The translations under genes and the position numbers were made by a program. 64,000 nucleotides of DNA. Source: Heracleum sosnowskyi. Taxonomy: Eukaryota; Streptophyta; Magnoliopsida; Apiales; Apiaceae. This document shows, in pieces, positions 10,824-21,583 of this stretch. Positions within the stretch are counted from its first letter, which is position 1. Every line of letters begins with the position of its first letter. The notes under the pieces are model-generated. The model was not told where the DNA came from and did not search any database. It was given only the letters and a program-made list of their open reading frames with translations. The stretch covers positions 113,695,111 through 113,759,110 of the forward strand of contig CM061244.1 in assembly GCA_030848705.1 (NCBI GenBank). Reading direction: 5' to 3'.

Positions 10824-12298
10824 CTAGCTTAAAACTCGTGAGATGCACAGATTATTATTAATAATTATTAATTATATTATTTATATTTTAATATTCTATT
10901 AATCTGCATTTGCTAAAAAAATAAGTAGGCGTGTTAAACTTTTTTAAATAATTAAAAGTATTAAAATAGATTTTAAAATAAATTAATAATTGTTTGCCCG
11001 TGATATTTTTGGAAAAGGAGGGGTGAAAAATAGAAAAAGTAACATGTTTTAGCTGAAAAGGTAAGTGTCCGTGATTAAAAGTATTTAAATAGGCTTCATA
11101 ATAAATAAGTAAGGATTTGTCCGGAATATTTTTGGAAAATGAGGGGTTTAGTAAAGAAAAATCAGAAAGAGTAACATGTTTTAGTTGAAAAAGGTAATTG
11201 TCCGTGATTGTTTTTGAAAAAGTGAAGATTTTTTTATAAAAGATAATGTATTTTAGCTAAAAAGGTAGTTTGGTTATAAAAATGTTATTATTTAATAATA
11301 TATTTTTTAGAAAATGAAAAAATAGAAAAGTAACATAATTAAAAGTATTAAAATAAATTTTAAAATAAATAAGTAAGGGTTTATCCGTGATATTTTTGAA
11401 AATTAGGGGTTTTAGTAAGGAAAAATAGAAAGAGTAGCATGTTTTTGGTAAAAAAGATAATCGCCCGTGTTTTTTTAGAAAAAGAGAGGATTTTGTAAGA
11501 AAAAAAAATAAAAAAAGGTATTGTATTTTAGCTGAAAAGATAATTGGTTATAAATAATGTTATTATTTAGTGATAGTTTTAAAAAAAATAAGTAAGGGTA
11601 ATTAAGTAAAATCACTAAGTACCGACCGTCCGTCAATCCGACTACCAAACTTTTAATGTTTCGTCTTTAATAATATTGTTTAAAACTCGTACGATGCACA
11701 TGTTATTTTTAATAATTGTTAATTTTATTATTTATATTTTATATTTTATTAATTGCATTTATTAAAAAAAATAAGTATGCGTGTTAAACATTTTAAAATA
11801 ATTAAAAGTATTAAAATGAATTTTAAAATAAATAAGTAATGACTTGTCTGTGATATTTTGGAAAAAGAGGGGTTTTAATAATAAAAATAGAAAGTAACAT
11901 GTTTTCGTTGAATTTTAAAATATAAAAGTAACGATTTGCCCGTAATATTTTTGAAAAAAGAGGGGTTTAGTAAGAAAAATAGAAAAGGTGACATGTTTTA
12001 GTTGAAAAAGGTAATTGTCAATTAAAAGTATTAAAATAGATTTTAAAGTAAATATGTAAGGGTTTTCTCGTGATATATTTGAAAATTGAAGGATTTTAGC
12101 AAATGAAATAGAAAAAGTAACATGTTCTAGCTAAAAAGGAAATTGCCCCTGATCTTTTTTAGAAAAAAATGGTAATTTAATTTAATTGAAAGGGTAACTG
12201 ATTATAATAATTAAATAAACAATTAAATAAGGCAAATATCGTATCAAAAAACAGGTACCGAAACTTTCAATGTTTCGTCTTTGATAATATAGTATAGA
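10824..12298 (-). mobile_element. Helitron-like element(s), two fused copies
   Basis: Read on the minus strand this starts A/TCTATACTATATTATC (5' end, at 12298) and ends AAGCTAG/T (10824), which fits Helitron insertion between A and T. A second 3'-like sequence near 11690 (AAACTCGTACGATGCAC on the plus strand) shows that two copies are joined. The interior is built from ~300-bp units with CCCGTGATATTTTTGGAAAA and ACATGTTTTAG phrases. It has no Rep/helicase gene, so it is non-autonomous. Confidence 0.5.
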
Positions 12299-12856
12299 TA
12301 GAGAGATATATTCATAATATTAGTATTTTATGCTACTAAATGGAATAGCCCGTGATATTTTTGAGGTTTTAGTTAAGAGAAATATTAGTTAGAAAATATA
12401 AAAAAGAATATACGTTTTGGGAAAAAAAAACTAATCGGTTAGTCATTAATAATTATAATATTATTATTTTATTTTATTAAATAGAACTATTCGTGATATT
12501 TTTGGAAAATTAGAGGTTTTATTTAGGAAAAATAGAAAAGTAGAAATTTTAGTTAGAAAATATAAAAACGAATATACACTTTGGCTAAAAATGGTAATGA
12601 GTTATTTATTAGCAATTATAACATGATTATGTTATTTTATTAAATGAAACTGCCTCTGATATTTTTGAAAAATAAGATTTTTTAGTTAGAAAAAATAGAA
12701 AAAATATAATATATATACTAATTTTAATATTTTATCTAACAGTTCTCAATGACTTGATCAAAAATATCTAACGGCTATGAATGGAGTGACCAGACTACAA
12801 AAACTTTCATGAGCTACAAAACTTTCAATGTTTCGTCTTTAATAATATAGTATAGA
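12299..12856 (-). mobile_element. Helitron-like copy, 3' end lost
   Basis: This ends (5' side, minus strand) with the same TCTATACTATATTATTAA terminus as the neighbouring copy and repeats its internal CCCGTGATATTTTTG and TTTTAGTTA phrases. The opposite terminus is not recognisable. Confidence 0.4.
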
Positions 12857-12995
12857 CATAATAAAAGAATTATAAGAATTTTTCCCTTATATTCCCTTCC
12901 CATATTTACATTCTGCTCCTGCCTCCTAATTCTTAAATTACATGCCTCCTTTCTACATATGAGTTATATTTCTTTTGAAATATTAATACTCATCT

Positions 12996-13069
12996 GACCG
13001 CATAGCGCAGTGGATTAGCGCGTTTGACTTCGGATCAAAAGGTCGTGGGTTCGACTCCCACTGTGGTCG
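12996..13069 (+). tRNA. tRNA-Arg (anticodon TCG)
   Basis: A full cloverleaf can be drawn. The acceptor stem is GACCGCA with TGTGGTC, the D stem GCGC/GCGC, and the anticodon stem TTTGA/TCAAA around loop CTTCGGA with anticodon TCG, which reads CGA arginine codons. The T arm is GTGGG-TTCGACT-CCCAC and the discriminator is G. There is no intron and no encoded CCA, as expected for a nuclear gene. A nine-T run at 13076-13084 makes a strong RNA polymerase III terminator. All helices are well paired, so it looks functional. It lies between two Helitron-like repeats. Confidence 0.96.
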
Positions 13070-13075
13070 ATGGTG

Positions 13076-13084
13076 TTTTTTTTT
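13076..13084 (+). terminator. Pol III terminator T9
   Basis: A run of nine T begins seven bases after the tRNA 3' end, the standard signal for release of RNA polymerase III. Confidence 0.85.
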
Positions 13085-13206
13085 CTTTCCCTCCTTTCCA
13101 GTCTCTTTACATACTATTTGAACTTAGAAGGCAACTTGCGAGATGAAGTCCTAACATTTCTACATGTCGTCTTCCTGTTTTTCTTGGTTGTTGTTTCAAA
13201 AGAATA

Positions 13207-15277
13207 CTAGCTTAAAAATGCACAGATTTTTATTAATAGTTGTTATTTTTTTATTTTATTTTAATATTTTATTAATTACATTTGCTAAAAAGAATAATTA
13301 GGCGTGTTAAACTTTTCTAAATAATTAAAAGTAGTAAAATAATTATTATTTTAAAAATAACTGTTTACCCGTGATATTTTTGGAAAATGAGGGGTTTTAA
13401 TAAGAAAAAAAATAGAAAAAATAACATGTTTTAGCTGAAAAGGTAATTGTCCATAATTAAAAGTATTAAAATAGGTTTTAAAATAAGTAAGTAAGGGTTT
13501 GCCCGTGATATTTTTGGAAAAAGAGGGGTCTTAGTAAGAAAAAAATAGAAAGATTAACATGTTTTAGTTGAAAAAGGTAACTGCCAATGATTTTTTTAAG
13601 GAAAAAAAAGAGTATTTTATTAGAAAAAATAGAAAAGGTAATTGATATGGGCTAAAAATAACCCTAAAAATATAATTAATGACATATTAATTAGACCCGA
13701 ATTGGTCCAAGAACACGGCCCAATATTCAAGGCCCGAAACCCTGATTATTCATTAATTTCGTAATTAATGAATAGGGAAAATATACAGCTCATAAAAAGA
13801 ATCCAAATTATGGCAAATTGGTCAAAGAAGGATCCAGAATCCCAATTAAAGGCAATTAATGAGTCATAGTCTTTATCAACAAGGAAAAGACTTATCCTGC
13901 AAGAAATACAACGTTTATCCAATATCAAAAAGGAGACTTATTCGCTAAGACTCCCAAACATACCATAAATACTAGGCTCCAGACGCCTATATAAGGTCCC
14001 TGATCCTACAATCAGAACTACATCTTTGGCTTGATTCTCAATAACGATTTGAGATACGTAGGCATCTTGTGAGGACCAATTTAGTCCGGAAACACGAGTG
14101 CAGCCATAAAAGCTCGAAGCTCATTAAACCTTAGCATTAATTACACAAGCACGTTTTTTAATCCATAACAGTAATGTATTTTAATTTTCAGATGAAAAAT
14201 TAATTGGCTATAAATAATTTTATTATTTAATAATAGTTTTTTTTTAAAATGAAAAAAATATAGAAAAAGTAACATGTTTTAGCACAAAAGGTAATTGTCC
14301 GTAATTAAAAGTATCAAAATAGGTTTTAAGATAAATAAGTAAGGGTTTTCCGTGATATTTTTGGAAAAATAGAGGTTTTAGTAATAAAAAATAGAAAGAG
14401 TAACATGTTTTAGTTGAAAAAGATATTTGTCCATGATTTTTTTAGAAAAAGAGAGGATTTTGTTAGAAAAAATAGAAAATGTAATGTATTTTAGCTGAAA
14501 AGGCAATTGGTTATAAATAATGTTATTATTTAATGATAGATTTTTTTAAAATAAAAAATAGAAAAAGTAACATATTTTAGCTGAAAAGGTAATTGTCCGT
14601 AATTAAAAGTATTAAAATAAGTTTTAAAATAAATAAGTAAGAGTTTTAGCAAAATAAATAAATAAATAAATAAGAGTTTGCCCTGAAAAAGGAAGAGTTT
14701 AAGTAAGGAAAAATAGAAAGAATAATATGTTTTAGTTGAAAAAGGTAATTGCCCGTGATTTTTAAGAAAAACAGAGGATTTTGTTATTTAAAAAAAGGTA
14801 ATGTATTTTAGCTGAAAAGATAATTGGTTATGAATAATGTTATTATTAAATAATAATTTTTTTAGAAAATGAAAAATAAAAAAGGTACATGTTTTAGCTG
14901 AAAAGGTAATTGCCCTTAATTAAAAATATTAAAATATGTTTTAAAATAAATAATTAAGGGGTTTGTCCATTATATTTTTGGAAAAGTAGGAGATTTAGTA
15001 AGGAAAAATAGAAAGAGTAATATGTTTTAGTTGAAATAGGTAATTGCCCGTAATTGTTTTAGAAAAGGAGAGGATTTTGTTAGAAAAAATAGAAAAAGTA
15101 ATGTATTTTAGCTGAAAAGGTATTTGGTTATAAATAATGTTATTATTTAATAATAGCTTTTTCAAAAAAATAAATAAATGTAATTAAGTAAAATCAAGAA
15201 GTACCGATCCACCGACCAACGATCAAAACTTTTAATGTTTTGTCTATTATAAAAAGTCAATTATAAGACAGTATAGA
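13207..15277 (-). mobile_element. Helitron-like element interrupted by a solo LTR
   Basis: On the minus strand this runs from a TCTATACTG-like start at 15277 to AAGCTAG/T at 13207. Internal units repeat the phrases seen at 10824-12298 at least five times (GCCCGTGATATTTTTGGAAA, GAGGATTTTGTTAG and GGTAATTGGTTATAAATAAT types). The Gypsy solo LTR at 13653-14170 sits inside with its own target duplication, so it landed later. No genes are present. Confidence 0.5.
13648..14175 (+). mobile_element. Solo Gypsy LTR with GTAAT target duplication
   Basis: The LTR is 13653-14170 (518 bp), starting TGATATGGGC and ending CCATAACA, with GTAAT at 13648-13652 and 14171-14175. From about 13745 it closely matches the LTRs of the Gypsy at 17733-26078, including the CTATATAAGG TATA box and the TACGTAGGCATCTTGTGAGG block. 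Its first ~90 bp instead resemble the LTR at 52186-52775. This is the product of recombination between two LTRs. Confidence 0.9.
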
Positions 15278-15656
15278 TTTATTATTTAATGCTCAAATTC
15301 ACAAAAACATGAAATAATACACCTCTATTTCCGCAATAAGAGTCATTTTAAGTTTTTAACCTTGGTATATTGTCTGCTTTAAAAAAAAAGTATATAATCT
15401 AATTATGCTTAAATTTAAAAGAAAAAACATGAAATAATACGCTGCAATTATTATGTGCATAATCTAGTTATTTGCAATTATTTTTAGTTACAAAATTTAC
15501 ATATTGTTGAAAAATGTAAATTTGTACATCGTTTGCGCTGTAAAATTTGTACAAACCATACAGCAAAAAAAGTATGTTAGTCAAGACTCAAGACTGTACT
15601 GTCAGAGTCAGTCTGTTACCCAGGCAAAATGCATGAAGCTTCAGTGTTGAGTTGTC
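15278..15656. other. AT-rich spacer upstream of hairpin locus
   Basis: No gene is visible. The last ~100 bp become less AT-rich and lead into the TATA box at 15657, so they may hold the promoter of the hairpin transcript. Confidence 0.4.
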
Positions 15657-15664
15657 TATAAATA
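15657..15664 (+). promoter_or_regulatory. TATA box TATAAATA
   Basis: TATAAATA lies 52 bp before the base of the first microRNA-like hairpin. That is the spacing expected for RNA polymerase II transcription starting about 30 bp downstream of it. Confidence 0.5.
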
Positions 15665-15715
15665 GATGCATAATTGTTCACCATAGAAACATCAAACATA
15701 TATCTCTTGTAGTTT

Positions 15716-15817
15716 AAAGTCCAATGTGAGGATTGGAGGGAACTAAACAGGTAGCATTGTCATTAATTTGATTTATGCTTTGTGTTTAGTTTCCTCTAAT
15801 ATCTCACCTGTGGCTTT
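15716..15817 (+). ncRNA. microRNA-like hairpin 1
   Basis: The arm GTGAGGATTGGAGGGAACTA (from 15726) pairs with TTTAGTTTCCTCTAATATCT (from 15785), with a few G:U pairs and one small bulge. The stem continues outward, AAAGTCCA with TGTGGCTTT, and inward, AGCAT with ATGCT, before a ~20-nt loop. Length and shape fit a plant MIR precursor with a ~21-nt duplex. It does not match any MIR family I can name. Compensatory changes against hairpin 2 support selection on the fold. Confidence 0.6.
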
Positions 15818-15866
15818 CACTTCTCGATCCATTAGAACTCCTCTTTATCGCATTTCTACTGTGTAT

Positions 15867-15966
15867 TGTCCTATGTGAGGATCGGAGGGAATTAAATGGC
15901 TAGCATTTTTTTTCATATATAAGATGCATTTTATTTAATTTCCTCCGATATCTCATTTGTGTCATC
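15867..15966 (+). ncRNA. microRNA-like hairpin 2 (tandem paralogue)
   Basis: GTGAGGATCGGAGGGAATTA (from 15875) pairs with TTTAATTTCCTCCGATATCT (from 15934). Compared with hairpin 1, the 5' arm changes T to C and C to T, and the 3' arm changes A to G and G to A at the partner positions, so pairing is kept. The inner stem GCATTTT/AAGATGC is also kept while the loop differs. The two hairpins are 150 bp apart and probably share one primary transcript. Confidence 0.6.
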
Positions 15967-16267
15967 CACACTTTCAATTTTCTCGTTTGGTAGAATAGTA
16001 ACAAGAAACGCTCAATTTTCCGCGGTCTGACTTGTCTTGTTCTTTGATTTATTTGTTCTTGCAGCAATGCTAGCTAGAAGAAAAAAATAAAAAAAAATTA
16101 TTGTGTAGTTACACTCTTACATTTGGATAGAGTTGTGTTCCCTTTTATATTATCCCTCAGTACTGTCTGTGTGTATAGACGACGAGACTCGTTATTACCG
16201 AGGATAATGCAGAAGACTGTAACCAAGCGGGTTGAAAGATATCTAGAAATATCCTAGAGTTGTAGAT

Positions 16268-16543
16268 TTAGGCAAGATTTCAGTACAAGTTCCTTTCTTT
16301 GGCATCCCTATCCAAATATTCACGCTCAATCAAACTCCCTAGGGTTTGCCAAGAATTTGGACTGCATATACTTTGTGACCTCTGCAATAATATTTTTATG
16401 ATCCAGCACTGGCCTTGATTTCATGATTCTTACTATCGCAGTGTCAATCTGAGGCTTCCGGTCCTCCTCCACTCTGCGCCTTGTTTCTAGTTTTTCGGAT
16501 TCAAGTTCTTTTGAGCAACAAGTACAGTTCCTATCTTTATTTT
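16268..16543 (-). pseudogene. Cullin-3-like C-terminal pseudogene fragment
   Basis: The minus strand encodes the C-terminal end of a cullin, with residues like VEEDRKPQIDTAIVRIMKSR, VLDHKNIIAEVTK and SLIEREYLDRD before a degraded LY-N-LA end. The VxEDRK...IVRIMKSR stretch is the cullin neddylation domain and its lysine is kept. The RVEEDRKPQI form is closest to plant CUL3, the scaffold of BTB-type ubiquitin ligases. It is broken by a frameshift before SKELESEK, by loss of about eight codons after KFLANP with a second frameshift, and by a TGA where an arginine codon is expected. Homology stops at 16543, where the duplicated repeat starts. No introns are visible, but the piece is too short to call it processed. 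Confidence 0.75.
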
Positions 16544-16578
16544 GTAACAATTTTGAGAATTATTTTGGGGTAACTAGC
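16543..16578 (+). repeat. Tandem duplication copy A, first part
   Basis: GTAACAATTTTGAGAATTAT and the following bases match copy B at 27360. The copy is split by the hAT-like insertion and resumes at 26409. Confidence 0.7.
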
Positions 16579-16904
16579 CAGAGGCGGACCCAGGGGTGGG
16601 CTGGGGTTGGCTCCAGCCCGGGTCAACCATTTTTCTGGCAAAATTTTACTAGTCATCTGTAATCTTGAAATGAATTTAGCCCAGTCCAGTTTCTAGCCTA
16701 GCCCAAGGTGATATCAACACTATAGTATAGTGTTAAAAGAGAAAGAAGCAAGGGAAGGGGTGGAGCTGATGTATAATGTTAGTTATTTTCAGAAACACGT
16801 GTACTATATTAGTTAGATTGTATCTAATTTTATTTATTTTGTATTTCATGTTTATGTGTCATAACAACTCATAATAAAATTTCTAGTTACACACAAATGC
16901 TATC

Positions 16905-17518
16905 AGTTTGCACAGACCCGATCATGAACTTTTTGGGGCCTAGGCAAAATAATAAATGAGGACCTCTGTTTAAAAAAAAATTTAAAAATTGATAGTTATT
17001 TGTTAAAATAATTTATTACTTAAGCGACTATATGTTTACTAATAAAAATATCAAATAAAAATTGTTTTAGCAATTAATTTTCATGGTTTAATACATAATG
17101 TAACATTTCAAAATAGAAAAAGGCTATACAAACTTTTGGAGATCAAAACCTTCACTAATTCACTATTCAAATGTAATTGTCTTTATTTAAATTGCAAAAT
17201 AAATCATGTTGTCATATTTAAGAGGAGGTAAGAATTTAAATAAAATTGAATATAAAAAACAACTTAATTTTGCATTACAAAAAAAATGACTTAATTTTTG
17301 GGATGCATTGAAGTTTTTGATGTATTTAATAATAGATGGAGATAATTTTGTGAATAAAAAGAGTTTGGATCTAAGTAGAAAAATGAAAAAAAGTCTAAAA
17401 TTTTAGTTGTGATAAGTGGAACACTGATGATAAGATCTTTTATTTTTTCGTATGCTTTATATTATTTTTATTCTCTCTGTAGTAGAATCTAAAAAAAATA
17501 ACCGGGCCTGAGTTTGCA
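16905..17518. mobile_element. Nested hAT MITE with AGTTTGCA target duplication
   Basis: The element is 16913-17510 (598 bp). It starts CAGACCCGATC and ends AACCGGGCCTG, an imperfect inverted repeat, and has a perfect 8-bp duplication AGTTTGCA at 16905-16912 and 17511-17518. No coding sequence. Confidence 0.8.
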
Positions 17519-17732
17519 TATTTATTTCTTCATATTTCAAAAGTATAATTTTTCAAATTTCTTTTGCATAATATTTATAAATATTTTAGTGTGAAAAATC
17601 TAAAAGCAAATCTTGAACATAATTCTGATTTTTAAATTATATCTCTAAATATACTCATTTACATCTAGCTTTTATTGTTAACTACGATTTAATTGATATT
17701 TGAATTATTAATCGCATTTTCTGGTTTAATTG

Positions 17733-18237
17733 TGATATGGTCAGAAAAGTAATTATAGAAATATAATTGACGGTCCAATGAAAAGGCTTGATATTTAATG
17801 CCCAAATCCCTAATTACTCATTAATTTCGTAATTAATGAATAGGGAAAATATACAGCTCATTAAAAGAGCCCAAATTATGGCAAATTGGTCAAAGAAGGA
17901 TCCGGAATCCCAATTAAAGGCAATTAATGAGTCATAGCCTTTATCGACAAGGAAAAGACTTATCCTGCAAGCAATACAATGTTTATCCAATATCGAAAAG
18001 GAGACTTATTCGCTAAGACTCCTAAACATACCATAAATACTAGTCTCCAGACGCCTATATAAGGTCCCTGATCCTACAATCAGAACTACGTCTTTGGCTT
18101 GATTCTCAATAACGATTGAGATACGTAGGCATCTTGTGAGGACCAATTTAGTCCGGATACACGAGTGCAACCATTAAAGCTCGAAGCTCATTAAACCTTA
18201 GCATTAATTACACAAGCACGTTTTTTAATCCATAACA
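17733..18237 (+). repeat. Gypsy 5' LTR
   Basis: It starts TGATATGG and ends CCATAACA. It contains a TATA box TATATAAG at about 18057-18064. The following TACGTAGGCATCTTGTGAGG block is shared with the solo LTR at 13653. Confidence 0.92.
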
Positions 18238-18239
18238 TT

Positions 18240-18257
18240 TGGCGCCGTCTGTGGGAA
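18240..18257 (+). promoter_or_regulatory. Gypsy primer-binding site
   Basis: TGGCGCCGTCTGTGGGAA begins two bases after the 5' LTR. A TGGCGCC start is common in plant Tat-type Gypsy elements; I do not assign the tRNA with certainty. Confidence 0.7.
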
Positions 18258-18270
18258 GACAACATCAACC

Positions 18271-19240
18271 ATGGCAAACACACGAAGAACAGCTCGGGAT
18301 ACTCAAACTCCCGATGATCGCCCTATCACCTCTGAGACTGATCAGCCACCACCGACTACTGGCACACAAGGGGCGAATATCCCCACCAACACTCAAGGAA
18401 CAGAAATCCCGATTTCTGTTGAAGGCACGAATCCCCTGCAGATGGTCATTCATGGATCTAATCCACAAGAGGCGGTTCACCAGCAACCAATCACGACCTC
18501 CCCTCTGCTCATGAGTGCACCAAGGAACCTTCAACTCCATACTACTGATCTCCCTCAATACGCGAATCAGACTTTGGGGATGCCAAGCTATGGTATGCCC
18601 CCTCGACCCATGGCGGGCGGTAGTGGAACTAATCCAATCTACCATGAGGCATATGTGCCCCCTTATATTCAAGGTCTGGGACCCCAAAATCAACAAACTC
18701 GTCAGACCCCTCTCATTCAAGATTACTCTGGCCCATACACCGAGGATGAAGGTTATACAACTGGGGAAGATGTTGCCCCAAGAAGGAGACGTTCTTCCCA
18801 GACAAATCGGGAGCCACCCCAAACTACTAGGGAGAAACTTGCAGCCCATGAGGCAGAAACTGTAAGGCTCAAAAAACTCCTTGTTGAAGAAGAGGCCGCT
18901 CAATCTCGGGGCCGAACGACTGAAGGGATCCCGATAATCAACTTGGATCCACCAATAAGGACCAAGAGGGCTGAAGCCCCAAGGGGTGATCCTAGTATTC
19001 TGTTGCCCCTAGGAGATCCTGATGATCCTACACCACCGTTTACTCAAGACATCATGAAAACGGCTATATCCAGAAAGTTTAAGATGCCTTCGATCAAAAC
19101 CTATGATGGAACGTGAGATCCCGCAAATCATGTAAGGACCTTCTCCAATGCACTGCTGTTGCAGCCAACCAACGATGCGGTCAAGTGTAGGGCGTTTCCA
19201 CAAACCTTGGCAGACATGGCCCAACGTTGGTATAGCCGTC
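18271..19240 (+). pseudogene. Gypsy gag, N-terminal part (broken)
   Basis: The frame opens with ATG at 18271 (MANTRRTARDTQ) just after the primer-binding site. A long Pro/Gln/Thr-rich leader is followed by MPSIKTYDGT, the start of the retrotransposon gag domain. A TGA at 19114-19116 replaces the arginine or glycine codon expected in DGT-x-DP. Reading past it gives DPANHVRTFSNALLLQP and then RWYSRLP, typical gag. At about 19235 the frame jumps straight to YLNRFTREAL, which normally lies ~40 residues further on. So a deletion with a frameshift removed the middle of gag. It encodes the particle protein. Confidence 0.85.
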
Positions 19241-21583
19241 TACCTCAATCGATTCACTCGAGAGGCTTTAAAAGTCCCGGACTTAGATGACAAAGTGGCT
19301 ATGATAGCCTTGAAACAAGGAACCACTGACGACCACTTCAGGAGGTTGTTGGCTAAACATCCACCAGAGAGCATGTTGAAGCTCCAAGATAGAGCCGGAA
19401 AGTATATTAAGGCCGAAGAAAGCATGAGAAAGTATGAACCCACTACTGGCGGTAGTGGAAGCTCAAAGAAAAGAAAAGAAACTCAGGAGTACGACGTCAA
19501 GGAAAAGTTTCCCCGAACATCAAAGAACTCCGATTCTCCCCCCAAGAGAAGCAATTTTGGGCCAAAATTCACAGAATATGCACGATTGAATACTCCCAGG
19601 AGTCAAATTCTGATGGAGATAGCCAAGGAAGAAGATATCAAATGGCCAAAGCCGATGAGGGCTGATTTGTCCAAACGGAACCAAAATCAGTTTTGTCGGT
19701 TCCACAAAGAAGTCGGTCACGACACCGATGATTGTAGACAATTGAAAGATGAGATTGAGTTTCTGATACGAAGAGGAAAACTCAGCAAGTTCACTAAGGA
19801 TGGAAGCCAAGGGAGCCAAAGGGGGAACTATGAAAGGAAGGATTATGATAGAAGGGACAACGATCAAGATCGGAATCCCAAGCCCCGAGGGCCAGTGATC
19901 AACATGATATTCGGAGGGCCAACTGCTGCTGGGTCCTCCCGAAACTCAAGAAAGGCTTATGCCCGTGAGGTAATGACTGTGGTTGGAGAAGCACCGAAGT
20001 GTGCCAGAACAGAAGTGTCAATAGGTTTTGACGATTCAGACTTAGAAGGGGTGAAGTTCCCCCATGATGATCCTCTTGTCATAATACCTGTGATAGGCAA
20101 CTCCGAAACAAAAAGAGTCTTGGTTGATAATGGAGCTTCAGTGGATATCTTGTTCCACGATGCCTTTATCAAGATGGGTTACACAGACTCTCAGTTAACA
20201 CCCTCAAATATGCCTATATACGGATTCAACGGGGTGGAATCAAAAGTGGAAGGCACTGTCCTACTCCCAATGACTATGGGGCAAGGGATGAATACGTATA
20301 CTCAGATGTTGAACTTCATAGTTATAAAAGCGACTTCAACCTACAATGCAATCCTGGGAAGGACTGGTCTTCATGCGTTCAAGGCTGTTGCCTCATCCTA
20401 TCATCTAAAAATCAAGTTCCCAACGAGGAATGGGATTGGTGAAGAACGAGGAGACCAAAAGATGGCCAGAAGTTGTTATGTAGCCGCGTTAAGGCCTGAC
20501 GGAATCGGGGGGCAAGTTCTCCCAATTGAAGACATGAATATCAGCGACAACGAGGACAGAAGGGGGAAACCGGCTGAGGACTTGGTCCCAATTCCCCTAG
20601 TCCCAGGAGAACCAGAGAAGGTGACTTATATTGGGGCACTACTGCCCGAACCATTGAAGAGCAAACTCACGTCTTTTCTTCAAGAAAACAATGACGTTTT
20701 TGCTTGGACAGCGGCCGACATGCCAGGGATTGATCCCCAATTGATATCTCACAAATTGAATGTGGATCCAGAAAGGAAGACAGTGAAACAAAAGAAAAGA
20801 AATTTTGCTCTAGAGAGGCTTGAAGCCATTAAGCAAGAAGTAAATAAGCTTTTGGAAGCTGGGTTCATTGAGGAAATCCAATTCCCAGAATGGTTAGCTA
20901 ACCCCGTGATGGTCAAAAAAGCTAACGGGAAGTGGAGGATGTGCGTCGACTTCACCGACTTGAATGATGCATGTCCTAAGGATTGTTTTCCCTTACCAAG
21001 GATTGATGCTCTAATAGATGCCACTGTTGGGCATGAGATGCTAAGTTTCATGGATGGTTTCAGTGGATATAATCAAATCAAGATGCACAAAGATGACATC
21101 GCCAAGGTATCATTCATCACTGACTTTGGTGTCTTCTGTTTCTTAGTCATGGCTTTTGGGCTTAAGAATGCAGGAGCGACCTATCAAAGGTTGGTAAACA
21201 AAATCTTTGAGCACCTAATTGGAAAAACCATGGAGGTCTACGTGGATGACATGTTAGTCAAAAGCCTCGATAAGGCCGATCACATTAAGCACCTCTGAGA
21301 GGCATTCGAAGTGCTAAGGCACCACAAGATGATGTTGAATCCGGCTAAGTGTGCCTTTGGTGTAGGCTTGGGAAAGTTCTTAGGCCTGATGGTTTCCAAG
21401 AGAGGAATCGAGGCTAATCCCGACAAAATCAAAGTGATCCTAGACATGGAACCACCAAGGACTGTCAAAGATGTCCAGAAATTAACGGGAAGAGTGGCAG
21501 CATTAGGGAGATTCATCTCCAAGTCAGGAGAGAAGTGTTTACCCTTCTTCAAAGCACTCAAAAAAGTGAAATTTTTTGAATAG
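19230..21583 (+). pseudogene. Gypsy gag end, protease and reverse transcriptase (nonsense-broken)
   Basis: The frame carries the end of gag (YLNRFTREALKVPDL and a CRFHKEVGHDTDDC cysteine-histidine motif near 19695), an aspartic protease with VDNGASVDIL at about 20124, and a reverse transcriptase with YVDDM at about 21239. RT continues as HHKMMLNPAKCAFGVGLGKF through a TGA at 21296-21298 (a CGA arginine codon expected), then ends at TAG 21581-21583 (a tryptophan TGG expected before the RNase H region). All three segments stay in one frame, so these are point mutations and not shifts. The product would make cDNA and process the polyprotein. Confidence 0.9.

Noticed and set aside
18265..18903. 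212-residue frame on the minus strand opposite Gypsy gag
   Set aside because: It is a shadow of the real gag frame on the plus strand and has no domain of its own.
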